A stretch of DNA of 5,314 nt from Bacteroidota bacterium (GCA_030642585.1 DAOWNN010000189.1:1-5314), one strand, 5' to 3'; shown: positions 1-5,242, counted from the stretch's first letter. Notes: generated from the letters alone by a model not told the origin. Made by a program: numbers and translations.

Positions 1-635
1 ATCAGTTTATTGATGATGTGATTGGTGAACTTGTTTCCATGACACCGGGGCCATATATTCATATCGGGGGAGATGAATCGCATGTAACTGCATTGGAGGA
101 TTATATACCTTTTATTAACAGGGTTCAGAAAATTGTCAATTCTCATGGCAAGATCATGATTGGATGGGATGAGATTACACATGCCAATCTGAAATCTGAA
201 TCAATAGCCCAGTATTGGGCATCAGCAGATAACGCAAAACGGGCAGTTAGCCAGGGAGTAAAAATTATTTTGTCTCCGGCAAATAGGTGTCATCTCGATA
301 TGCAATATGATACTAACTCTCCTTTAGGATTGCATTGGGCTGGCTACATTGAGTTAGATAGTGCATATATCTGGCATCCTGCAACCTTGATTTCCGGAAT
401 CAGCAAGGATGATATCCTGGGAATTGAATCACCCTTGTGGTCAGAAACTATTCAAACTCTTGATGATATTGAATACATGGCATTCCCAAGATTGATCGGG
501 CATGCTGAAATTGGATGGTCGGCTATTGAGTCCCCTGACTGGGAAGAATACAGCTTGAGGCTGGGGAAGCATTCGAAATTATTGGATCTGTTGGAAGTTG
601 ATTTTTACAGGTCCCCGCTCGTGGATTGGGAGTAA
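1..635 (+). CDS. Beta-N-acetylhexosaminidase, GH20 family, 5'-truncated by the window edge
   Basis: The enzyme hydrolyses terminal beta-linked N-acetylhexosamine by substrate-assisted catalysis, and is usually exported to the periplasm or cell surface. The frame is open from base 3 with no start codon that fits, so the N-terminal half lies upstream. Visible is the second half of the (beta/alpha)8 barrel. The hallmark HIGGDE is at 60-77, with the catalytic Asp-Glu pair at 72-77. The aromatic substrate pocket follows: Trp in GWDEI at 165-167, Trp in QYW at 216-218, the HLDMQYD loop at 291-311, GLHWAGYIE near 327-353, and the WSE motif at 438-446. Spacings match Streptomyces plicatus hexosaminidase as I remember it: W344 to W361 is 17 residues and Y393 to W442 is 49. 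One oddity is that the Tyr of the usual YLD motif is His here (291-293). The gene ends with TAA and is followed by a long non-coding gap. Family assignment is secure; exact substrate is unknown. Confidence 0.95.
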   Translation, partial: QFIDDVIGELVSMTPGPYIHIGGDESHVTALEDYIPFINRVQKIVNSHGKIMIGWDEITHANLKSESIAQYWASADNAKRAVSQGVKIILSPANRCHLDMQYDTNSPLGLHWAGYIELDSAYIWHPATLISGISKDDILGIESPLWSETIQTLDDIEYMAFPRLIGHAEIGWSAIESPDWEEYSLRLGKHSKLLDLLEVDFYRSPLVDWE

Positions 636-682
636 AACTACTGTGGGGTGACTTTCTGTATATCATTTCTTTAGCTTTGATA

Positions 683-717
683 GTTGAGCGTTGGAAGTTG
701 AATGTTGAATGTTTGAC
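683..717. repeat. Degenerate 7-base tandem repeat, five units
   Basis: Five consecutive heptamers read GTTGAGC, GTTGGAA, GTTGAAT, GTTGAAT and GTTTGAC. Two neighbouring units are identical and the others differ by one to three bases. Read on the minus strand it is the ATTCAAC-type repeat that I associate with Bacteroidota intergenic DNA; that association is from memory. Function unknown. Confidence 0.7.
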
Positions 718-850
718 CTTTCATGATATGGGTTACCTATTTCGGTTTTGTTACCAATTTTGCAGCCTTCAACAATCTTTCACCTGGCATATCGAAAGGT
801 TCAGCACAATGCAAAAGGGAATTTCAGGAGTAGAGCTAAAATACTGAAAT

Positions 851-884
851 GGGCAAAAGCAGATAAGTGGATTTGCTCCTTTTT
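851..884 (+). terminator. Weak candidate intrinsic terminator
   Basis: GGGCAAA at 851-857 can pair with TTTGCTC at 872-878, a seven-pair stem that includes one G-U pair. The loop is 14 bases, and a run of five Ts follows at 880-884. It lies about 215 bases after the hexosaminidase stop codon. The stem is AT-rich and the loop long, so this is only a candidate; no better terminator lies nearer that stop. Confidence 0.22.
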
Positions 885-907
885 CTAGCCTGAATGAATA
901 ACGAGGT

Positions 908-997
908 GGGCTAAAGCCCTATTATATTGCATGTTAACTAACCCCAGCCTTAAGGCTGGGGTTAAGCAAAATATGTGTTTATCTGGACTTTAGTCCA
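908..997. repeat. Cluster of three palindromes, REP/BIME-like element
   Basis: Three hairpins lie within 90 bases. The first is GGGCTAAAGCCC at 908-919. The middle one is a perfect 26-base palindrome at 939-964 with a CCCCAGCC arm, a TTAA centre and a GGCTGGGG arm. The third is TGGACTTTAGTCCA at 984-997. The outer two share the plan NNNCTAAAGNNN, but the third carries CTAAAG on the minus strand, so the outer units are inverted relative to one another. Paired inverted hairpins are typical of REP doublets mobilised by RAYT (IS200-type) transposases; no such transposase is in this window. The 26-base palindrome could also end transcription from either side, but it lacks a long T-run. Confidence 0.7.
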
Positions 998-1155
998 AAG
1001 TATTTTTAAATTGCCCCAATTTTTGGAGTTTCAGACCATTTTCGGGGTTTTTCTTAAATAGTACTAATCTTATCTAATTGTGCAATAGCCAATTAAACTA
1101 CTCCTGAACATCCCGCAAAAATTGCGCCAAAACCTGACTTAAACTGAACTCTTAA

Positions 1156-1183
1156 CACCAAGCTAAAGCCTGGTGCTGTTTTT
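1156..1183 (+). repeat. CTAAAG-core hairpin followed by a T-run
   Basis: CACCAAGC at 1156-1163 pairs with GCCTGGTG at 1168-1175 around a TAAA centre, with one A-C mismatch. Its GCTAAAGC core matches the hairpin at 908-919, so it looks like a further, slightly decayed copy of that family. Five Ts follow at 1179-1183, so a terminator for transcription arriving on the plus strand is possible, but it lies about 520 bases past the nearest plus-strand gene. Confidence 0.45.
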
Positions 1184-1260
1184 CCAACTCACCTCTCCTG
1201 TTTTCAATAGTTTTCGAGATAATGAGGTTTTTGGTTCTGTATCACCTATAAATTAGGATG

Positions 1261-1309
1261 TATTGTTTTTGTTCTGGGTGACCCAAATGGCAAAGACAGG
1301 AAAACAATA
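1261..1309. repeat. 9-base inverted repeat enclosing a smaller palindrome
   Basis: TATTGTTTT at 1261-1269 is the exact reverse complement of AAAACAATA at 1301-1309. Between them sits the 11-base palindrome TGGGTGACCCA at 1275-1285. It lies 38 to 86 bases past the folB stop on the minus strand. It could be a folB 3' structure or a small palindromic element. There is no GC-rich stem next to a T-run on the minus strand, so it is not called a terminator. Confidence 0.4.
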
Positions 1310-1321
1310 GACCCTTTGACT

Positions 1322-1333
1322 CCTACCGGCAGG
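1322..1333. repeat. Near-palindrome of the CCTGCCGGCAGG type
   Basis: CCTACCGGCAGG is a palindrome with a single mismatch. It lies 14 bases past the folB stop. It resembles the intact 18-base palindrome at 1837-1854 on the other side of folB, so folB is bracketed by two related palindromes. CCTGCC/GGCAGG palindromes are, from memory, common interspersed elements in Bacteroidota DNA. Confidence 0.45.
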
Positions 1334-1346
1334 TAAGGCTGCGACT

Positions 1347-1718
1347 TTAGAAATACTCTCCTGAACTGTTTCTTCCCAGGCTTACACTTACGCAATCCAT
1401 TTTACCACCTACAGGAGGGTTCATTTTTGAAACTTTCACATTTGCTTCTTTGATGCCATCCAATTCTTGAAAAAGAACATCCAGTATCCTGCGGGCAATA
1501 TTTTCAAGGAGGTGAGATTTCTTTTCCATTTCCTGCTTTACAAGATGATAAGCCAGTTGGTAGTTCACTGCATCAGCCAAATCATCACTTTCTGAAGCTT
1601 TTACCATATCCGTTTCAATCTCAAGATTCACAAGAAATTTATTTCCAACTATCTGTTCCTCTTTATAATGCCCGTGATAGGCATAGAATTCCATATTTTC
1701 AATTTGAATCTTACTCAT
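1347..1718 (-). CDS. folB: Dihydroneopterin aldolase
   Basis: This cytoplasmic folate-pathway enzyme converts 7,8-dihydroneopterin to 6-hydroxymethyl-7,8-dihydropterin and glycolaldehyde. The 123-residue length is normal for the family, which forms ring-shaped octamers. It opens with the family motif FYAYHG at residues 11-16. Against Staphylococcus aureus FolB as I recall it, the important residues are in place: Glu21 (E22), Tyr53 in VNY (Y54), Glu72 in LLENIARRI (E74, pterin anchor) and Lys98 in SKMNPP (catalytic K100). The ATG at 1716-1718 places FYAYHG correctly, and a modest GAAGAGG lies about 8 bases upstream. A loose Bacteroidota-like promoter can be drawn (TTTG at 1770-1773 and TATTTATTG at 1744-1752, minus strand), but it does not match the TAnnTTTG box exactly. 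The gene is divergent from glnS and stands alone; no other folate gene is in the window. Confidence 0.95.
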   Translation of the reverse strand: MSKIQIENMEFYAYHGHYKEEQIVGNKFLVNLEIETDMVKASESDDLADAVNYQLAYHLVKQEMEKKSHLLENIARRILDVLFQELDGIKEANVKVSKMNPPVGGKMDCVSVSLGRNSSGEYF

Positions 1719-1765
1719 ATTTTGCCTCTTCTCAATTTAACAACAATAAATAACCACCAGTGTCT

Positions 1766-1855
1766 TCAACAAATTAGTTTATACGCTACGCGGAATCCAT
1801 AGCCCTTAACACCTTCTTTTACTACAACACTTAATCCCCTGCCTGCAGGCAGGGC
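1766..1855 (-). pseudogene. Relic resembling the C-terminus of a formylglycine-generating-enzyme (SUMF1-type) family protein
   Basis: On the minus strand a 29-residue frame lies between in-frame stops, TAA at 1856-1858 and TGA at 1766-1768. Its end reads GVKGYGFRVAYKLIC. The G-x-GFRV signature close to a stop is typical of the last strand of FGE-sulfatase domain proteins. No start codon is available and nothing upstream continues the domain, so it cannot be a functional gene as it stands. Its first few codons overlap the 18-base palindrome at 1837-1854, so the element may have interrupted the gene, or the whole block may be a dispersed repeat carrying the fragment. It ends 47 bases before the folB start codon on the same strand. 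A chance match is possible given the short length. Confidence 0.35.
1837..1854. repeat. Perfect 18-base palindrome
   Basis: The sequence CCCTGCCTGCAGGCAGGG is its own reverse complement. It is markedly GC-rich against the AT-rich surroundings. It belongs with the near-palindrome at 1322-1333 and probably represents an interspersed Bacteroidota palindromic element. It overlaps the start of the FGE-like relic. Confidence 0.65.
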
Positions 1856-1867
1856 TTACGCGGAAAT

Positions 1868-1931
1868 TCTCCGTAGGAGATTTAGTATTGTAGAAAAAAG
1901 ACTCCCCTTTGAATATATACCTCGTAGAGGT
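1868..1931. repeat. Pair of five-base-stem hairpins with GTA loops
   Basis: TCTCC-GTA-GGAGA at 1868-1880 and ACCTC-GTA-GAGGT at 1919-1931 have the same design, a five-base stem closed over the trinucleotide GTA. The stems differ in sequence but share the CC/TC composition. The 38 bases between them are AT-rich with an A-run. Two hairpins of one design so close together suggest a single repeat unit with a hairpin at each end. Function unknown. They lie in the folB-glnS divergent region, so a regulatory role is possible. Confidence 0.5.
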
Positions 1932-1938
1932 TTAACAA

Positions 1939-1990
1939 TATGAGCGTTGATTTTAAACATTAGCAGGACATTAATGATCAACAACTCATA
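1939..1990 (+). other. Composite hairpin upstream of glnS
   Basis: An interrupted stem is built from TATGAG (1939-1944) with CTCATA (1985-1990), then GTTGAT (1946-1951) with ATCAAC (1977-1982), then CATTA (1958-1962) with TAATG (1972-1976). That is 17 pairs in three blocks, with small bulges and a nine-base loop. It sits about 175 bases before the chosen glnS start. It could be a leader RNA structure if transcription begins upstream, a protein-binding site, or part of the adjacent repeat element. Confidence 0.35.
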
Positions 1991-2165
1991 ATAAACTGAA
2001 TTCAAATATAGTTATTTGCTATTTCAAGTGAAAAAAAAACAATGCAATCAAGAAATCCTTGTATTTTTACAGCATAAAAGCAAAATAATGGGAATCAGTT
2101 GCATATATAAGTATAATCCATCTTTTGGAGAGAGCAACGAAAATAAAAAATCAAAGTCTGAAAAA

Positions 2166-3845
2166 ATGAATGAACCAAGTGAAGAAAAGTCTCTGAACTT
2201 TATTGAGAGCATGATTGAGGAGGATATCCGAAACAAGAAAAACAAAGGAGAAGTGTATACCCGCTTTCCTCCAGAACCAAATGGATATCTGCATATTGGT
2301 CATGCCAAATCGATATGCCTGAATTTTGGCCTTGCTCAAAGATATAAGGGGAAATGCAACCTCAGGTTTGATGATACCAATCCTGAAAAAGAAGAAAAAG
2401 AATATGTAAGCTCCATATTGGAAGATGTAAAATGGCTGGGTTTTAAATGGGAGGGAGAACCGAAATATGCCTCTGATTATTTTGACCAGCTTTATAAATG
2501 GGCAGAAAAACTGATCAAAAAGGGGAAAGCATATGTAGATGAACTATCAGCAGATGAAATTGCTTCGCAGAAAGGAAGTCCGACCCAGGCTGGACAAAAC
2601 AGCCCTTTTCGCAACAGGAGTGCAGAAGAAAATCTGAAGCTGTTCAGGGAAATGAAAGATGGAAAGTATAAAGAAGGAGAGAAAATACTAAGGGCAAAAA
2701 TTGATATGTCCTCCCCAAATATGCATATGCGTGATCCCATTATGTATCGTGTACTTCATAAGTCACATCATCGTACTGGTGGCAAATGGTGCATCTATCC
2801 AATGTACGATTTCACTCATGGCCAATCAGATTATATTGAAGGGATCACACATTCCATATGTACCCTTGAATTTGAAGTGCACAGGCCACTTTATGACTGG
2901 TTCCTGGATAATTTAATTGAAACAGATTACCGCCCGGGTCAGACTGAATTTGCCCGCCTGAATATGAGTTATACGGTTATGAGTAAGAGAAAGCTTCTGG
3001 AACTGGTTAATGAGAAACTGGTGATGGGCTGGGATGATCCCAGGATGCCAACGATATCAGGATTACGGCGCCGGGGTTATACTCCTGAATCAATACGTAA
3101 TTTCTCTGATAAGATTGGAATTGCAAAACGGGATAATGTGATTGATGTAGCTTTATTGGAACATAGTGTTAAGGAAGATTTGAATAAAAAAGCACCTCGG
3201 GTAATGGCTGTTCTCGATCCAATAAAAGTTATTCTTAATAATTACCCCGAAGGGAAAACCGAAGAAATAGAAACCATAAACAATCCTGAAGATGAAAGCA
3301 TGGGGACCCGCATAATTCCTTTTAGTCGTGAGTTATACATTGAGCGTAATGATTTCATGGAAGATCCTCCCAATAAATACTTCCGCCTGGCACCGGGCAG
3401 AGAGGTCAGACTGAAATCTGCTTACATCATCAAATGTGAAGAGGTGATAAAAAATGAAAAGGGTGAAATAGAGGAACTGATCTGTTCATATGATCCTGAA
3501 ACAAAGAGTGGTTCGGGGAGTACCCGCAAGGTAAAAGGCACACTTCACTGGGTGTCTGCAGCACATGCACTAAATGCTGAAGTGCGCCTTTATGACAGGC
3601 TATTTAATGATGAAGACCCGGGGGGAAAGAAAGATCAGGATTTTAAAGAATTCTTAAACCCGGAATCTCTAAAAATTCTGACAGGTGCAAAGCTAGAACC
3701 ATCTTTAAAAACAGTTAATCCTTTTGAAAATCTTCAGTTTCAAAGACTGGGATATTTTTGTGTAGATCCTAATTCCACACCAGAAAAATTGGTCTTTAAT
3801 CGTACCGTGCCTTTGAGAGATACATGGGGGAAGAAAAATAGGTAG
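2166..3845 (+). CDS. glnS: Glutaminyl-tRNA synthetase
   Basis: This class I enzyme attaches glutamine to tRNA-Gln in the cytoplasm. The product is 559 residues, against 554 in E. coli. The order is a short N-terminal segment, then TRFPPEPNGYLHIGHAKS with HIGH at residues 43-46, RFDDTNP near 67-73, the acceptor-binding insertion, YPMYDFTH at 211-218, CTLEFE near 232-237, MSKRK at 272-276, GWDDPRMPTISGLRRRGYT, and the C-terminal anticodon-binding beta-barrels ending in FNRTVPLRDTW. Residues Asp69 and Tyr214 correspond to E. coli Asp66 and Tyr211, which read the glutamine substrate. The frame is open upstream to a TTG at 2016 with an ATG at 2088, but those extra 26 to 50 residues match nothing in the family. 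The ATG at 2166 gives the standard N-terminus. There is no Shine-Dalgarno; an A-rich leader precedes it, as is common in Bacteroidota. The gene is intact and divergent from folB. Confidence 0.97.
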   Translation: MNEPSEEKSLNFIESMIEEDIRNKKNKGEVYTRFPPEPNGYLHIGHAKSICLNFGLAQRYKGKCNLRFDDTNPEKEEKEYVSSILEDVKWLGFKWEGEPKYASDYFDQLYKWAEKLIKKGKAYVDELSADEIASQKGSPTQAGQNSPFRNRSAEENLKLFREMKDGKYKEGEKILRAKIDMSSPNMHMRDPIMYRVLHKSHHRTGGKWCIYPMYDFTHGQSDYIEGITHSICTLEFEVHRPLYDWFLDNLIETDYRPGQTEFARLNMSYTVMSKRKLLELVNEKLVMGWDDPRMPTISGLRRRGYTPESIRNFSDKIGIAKRDNVIDVALLEHSVKEDLNKKAPRVMAVLDPIKVILNNYPEGKTEEIETINNPEDESMGTRIIPFSRELYIERNDFMEDPPNKYFRLAPGREVRLKSAYIIKCEEVIKNEKGEIEELICSYDPETKSGSGSTRKVKGTLHWVSAAHALNAEVRLYDRLFNDEDPGGKKDQDFKEFLNPESLKILTGAKLEPSLKTVNPFENLQFQRLGYFCVDPNSTPEKLVFNRTVPLRDTWGKKNR

Positions 3846-3904
3846 AAGAAGAGGCAAGAAAAGAGGCAAAGGGCGCAGGGCACAGGGGAAAAAAGAGGTC
3901 GAAA
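3846..3904 (+). repeat. Purine-rich tract with short direct repeats after glnS
   Basis: Directly after the glnS stop the plus strand is almost all purine for about 60 bases. It contains AGAGGCAA twice (3850 and 3862, 12 bases apart) and the tandem heptamers GGGCGCA and GGGCACA at 3871-3884. Purine tracts of this kind may reflect replication slippage. No hairpin with a T-run is present, so glnS has no visible intrinsic terminator here. Confidence 0.5.
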
Positions 3905-3940
3905 GTCTAATGGTCTTAAGGTCTAAAACAAAGTCTAAAG
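3905..3940 (+). repeat. Octamer tandem repeat GTCTWAnn
   Basis: Three adjacent octamers read GTCTAATG, GTCTTAAG and GTCTAAAA (3905-3928). After a four-base spacer comes a fourth, GTCTAAAG (3933-3940). The first five or six bases are nearly invariant. It directly follows the purine tract, so the two form one repeat-rich block downstream of glnS. Confidence 0.65.
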
Positions 3941-3954
3941 CAGAGACGGATTTT

Positions 3955-4053
3955 GCGAGAACCTTCGAAACCCGATAGGGTGAGAAGCTCACGAGTGGCC
4001 TGTGCAATAGCTTATGGGAACGAGTAACCTAGCGACGTGGCAACCTTTCTACT
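3955..4053 (+). ncRNA. Possible structured RNA element or group II intron domain I remnant
   Basis: This stretch is more GC-rich than its flanks and has internal order. A CGAG-purine-CCT box recurs at 3956-3964, 3992-4001 and 4021-4030, and GTGAG-AAG-CTCAC forms a hairpin at 3980-3992, with ACCC-GATA-GGGT as an alternative at 3970-3981. The string CCCGATAGGGTGAGAAG (3971-3987) resembles the start of domain I of the Lactococcus Ll.LtrB group II intron as I remember it (CCCAGATAGGGTGTTAAG). No intron-encoded protein and no recognisable domain V is present, so any intron would be a fragment. Alternatives are a small RNA or a 5' leader for the downstream asparaginase gene, whose start is about 100 bases away. 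Called from pattern only. Confidence 0.25.
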
Positions 4054-4136
4054 TTTTCATGATTGTTAAATAAAATATTGTTTCTCTATTTGCTTTTTTG
4101 TAATTTTCTGCTCTTTGTTAATTAATCATTAAATCC

Positions 4137-4142
4137 TGGAGG
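4137..4142 (+). promoter_or_regulatory. Strong Shine-Dalgarno for the asparaginase gene
   Basis: TGGAGG lies seven bases before the ATG at 4150. It is the only textbook Shine-Dalgarno in this window and fixes the start. The preceding 80 bases are very AT-rich, but contain no exact TTTG/TAnnTTTG Bacteroidota promoter pair. Confidence 0.75.
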
Positions 4143-4149
4143 AAATAAT

Positions 4150-5220
4150 ATGTCATCACGAATTTCTCGTCGTAATTTTTTCAACAAAACGGTATCACTA
4201 GGCACAGGTGCCATACTTTTTAAGTACATGCCTGCTTTTGGGGCACAAAAAAAGGGGATTATGCCTATGATTGTTACCAGTCATACCAACGAAACCGGAC
4301 AAAAAGCAATGGAAGCTGGCTGGGAAATACTGGCCAAAGGAGGAACGGCTCTTGATGCCATTGAAAAAGCAGCAAATATCATTGAGGTAGATCCTGAAGA
4401 TACAAGTGTTGGTTATGGTGGTTTGCCTAATGCCAATGGAATTGTTCAGCTTGATGCCTCCATTATGGATGGAAAAACCTATAATGCAGGGGCTGTTGCC
4501 TGCCTAGAAAACATTAAAAACCCTGCTTCAGTAGCCAGGGTAGTCATGGAAAGAACCGATCATGTATTGATGGTTGGACAAGGAGCACTTGATTTTGCCA
4601 AAAAGTGGGGTTTTAAAGAAGAAGATCTTCTCACCGAAAAAGCAAGGAAGATCTGGCTTAGATGGAAAGAGAATATGAGTGAGAATGACGACTGGGGGCC
4701 ACCGGATCACCTGAAAGATAAAGCTAAATTAGAATCTTACTGGGAGGGTTTCCCTGAAGAAGAATTTCATTACGGCACCACCAATGTGTTGGCTATTGAT
4801 ATGAATGGAAATGTTTCTGGAATCACCACTACCAGTGGATTAAGTTTTAAGATCCCGGGGCGGGTTGGAGATTCGCCAATCATCGGAGCTGGTCTTTATG
4901 TTGATAATGAAGTAGGTGCTGCCGGGGCTACCGGAAGAGGGGAAGATGTGATCAAGTCTCTTGCTTCTTATTTCATGGTTTTACGCATGAAAGATGGCCG
5001 TACACCACAACAGGCATGTGAAGATGCCCTGGAGATGATCATTGAAAAGTATGAAAGCATTGGCTCTGATTATCTGCCCGGAGAAAAGTTTATAGCAATT
5101 AATAAATCCGGAGAAACAGGCTGTGCAACAATGAGGCGCCGTGAAAAACCTAAAATGTCGGTGATGACGGGCAAGGGATATACAAAATACGAGGGAACCA
5201 TTGCACGGCCGGTGGAATAG
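4150..5220 (+). CDS. Tat-exported N4-(beta-N-acetylglucosaminyl)-L-asparaginase (glycosylasparaginase), Ntn hydrolase
   Basis: The enzyme cleaves the bond between GlcNAc and asparagine in glycoprotein fragments, yielding aspartate and the aminoglycan. The 356-residue precursor starts with a twin-arginine signal, SRRNFFNK at residues 6-13, then a short hydrophobic stretch to about residue 32, so export to the periplasm is expected. Family motifs follow: SVGYGGLPN (86-94), LDASIMDG (101-108), HYGTTN (207-212), TTTSG (226-230), GRVGDSPIIGAGLYVDN (237-253) and GAAGATGRG (256-264). Autocleavage is expected before Thr210, giving an alpha chain and a 147-residue beta chain. Thr228, Arg238, Asp241, Thr261 and Gly262 match Elizabethkingia T170, R180, D183, T203 and G204 with no gaps relative to the nucleophile. 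Differences are Gly209 before the nucleophile, where AGA enzymes have Asp, and Thr46 where Trp11 is expected. Alternative: a related plant-type asparaginase or isoaspartyl peptidase activity. Confidence 0.92.
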   Translation: MSSRISRRNFFNKTVSLGTGAILFKYMPAFGAQKKGIMPMIVTSHTNETGQKAMEAGWEILAKGGTALDAIEKAANIIEVDPEDTSVGYGGLPNANGIVQLDASIMDGKTYNAGAVACLENIKNPASVARVVMERTDHVLMVGQGALDFAKKWGFKEEDLLTEKARKIWLRWKENMSENDDWGPPDHLKDKAKLESYWEGFPEEEFHYGTTNVLAIDMNGNVSGITTTSGLSFKIPGRVGDSPIIGAGLYVDNEVGAAGATGRGEDVIKSLASYFMVLRMKDGRTPQQACEDALEMIIEKYESIGSDYLPGEKFIAINKSGETGCATMRRREKPKMSVMTGKGYTKYEGTIARPVE

Positions 5221-5224
5221 AGTG

Positions 5225-5242
5225 GTGAGAAGAAGATCTCAC
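5225..5242 (+). repeat. Hairpin just after the asparaginase stop codon
   Basis: GTGAGA at 5225-5230 pairs perfectly with TCTCAC at 5237-5242 over an AGAAGA loop, starting five bases after the TAG. No T-run follows, so it is a poor intrinsic terminator. It resembles the hairpin at 3980-3992: both read GGTGAGAAG, then CTCACG, with five extra bases here. Confidence 0.45.

Larger units (their letters stand above)
636..1346. other. Long intergenic region, repeat- and hairpin-rich, no supported gene
   Basis: This 711-base stretch lies between the convergent ends of the hexosaminidase gene and folB. I find no open frame with a recognisable protein. It holds a 7-base tandem repeat (683-717), a weak stem with a T-run (851-884), a cluster of three palindromes (908-997), a small AT-rich stem (1075-1095), a CGCAA/TTGCG hairpin (1114-1126), a CTAAAG-core hairpin followed by five Ts (1156-1183), a 9-base inverted repeat around a shorter palindrome (1261-1309) and a 12-base near-palindrome (1322-1333). 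The density of hairpins suggests accumulated REP-like or MITE-like elements rather than lost genes. A convergent intergenic region is the place where such elements are usually tolerated. Confidence 0.7.

Noticed and set aside
626..847. Open frame of 73 codons overlapping the end of the hexosaminidase gene
   Set aside because: It has no family resemblance and a composition unlike its neighbours (many Phe, Cys, Trp, Leu), and it runs through the heptamer repeat. Read as chance non-coding frame.
1075..1126. Small stems TAATTG/CAATTA (1075-1095) and CGCAA/TTGCG (1114-1126)
   Set aside because: Five to six pair stems in AT-rich DNA are frequent by chance, and neither is followed by a T-run or related to the other palindromes.
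2048..2740. Three minus-strand frames inside glnS
   Set aside because: They lie antisense to a conserved gene and read as Phe/Ser/Ile-rich shadow translations without domains.
3705..4007. Minus-strand open frame of 100 codons over the end of glnS
   Set aside because: It is antisense to conserved glnS codons and to the purine tract, which explains the Leu/Pro/Phe-rich translation. No start signal and no recognisable domain.
1079..4011. Exact 11-base repeat TGTGCAATAGC at 1079-1089 and 4001-4011
   Set aside because: A few exact 11-base matches are expected by chance in a window of this size, and the flanks do not match.
4061..4136. Promoter for the asparaginase gene
   Set aside because: The region is AT-rich and contains scattered TTTG strings, but no TTTG and TAnnTTTG pair at the expected 19 to 21 base spacing.
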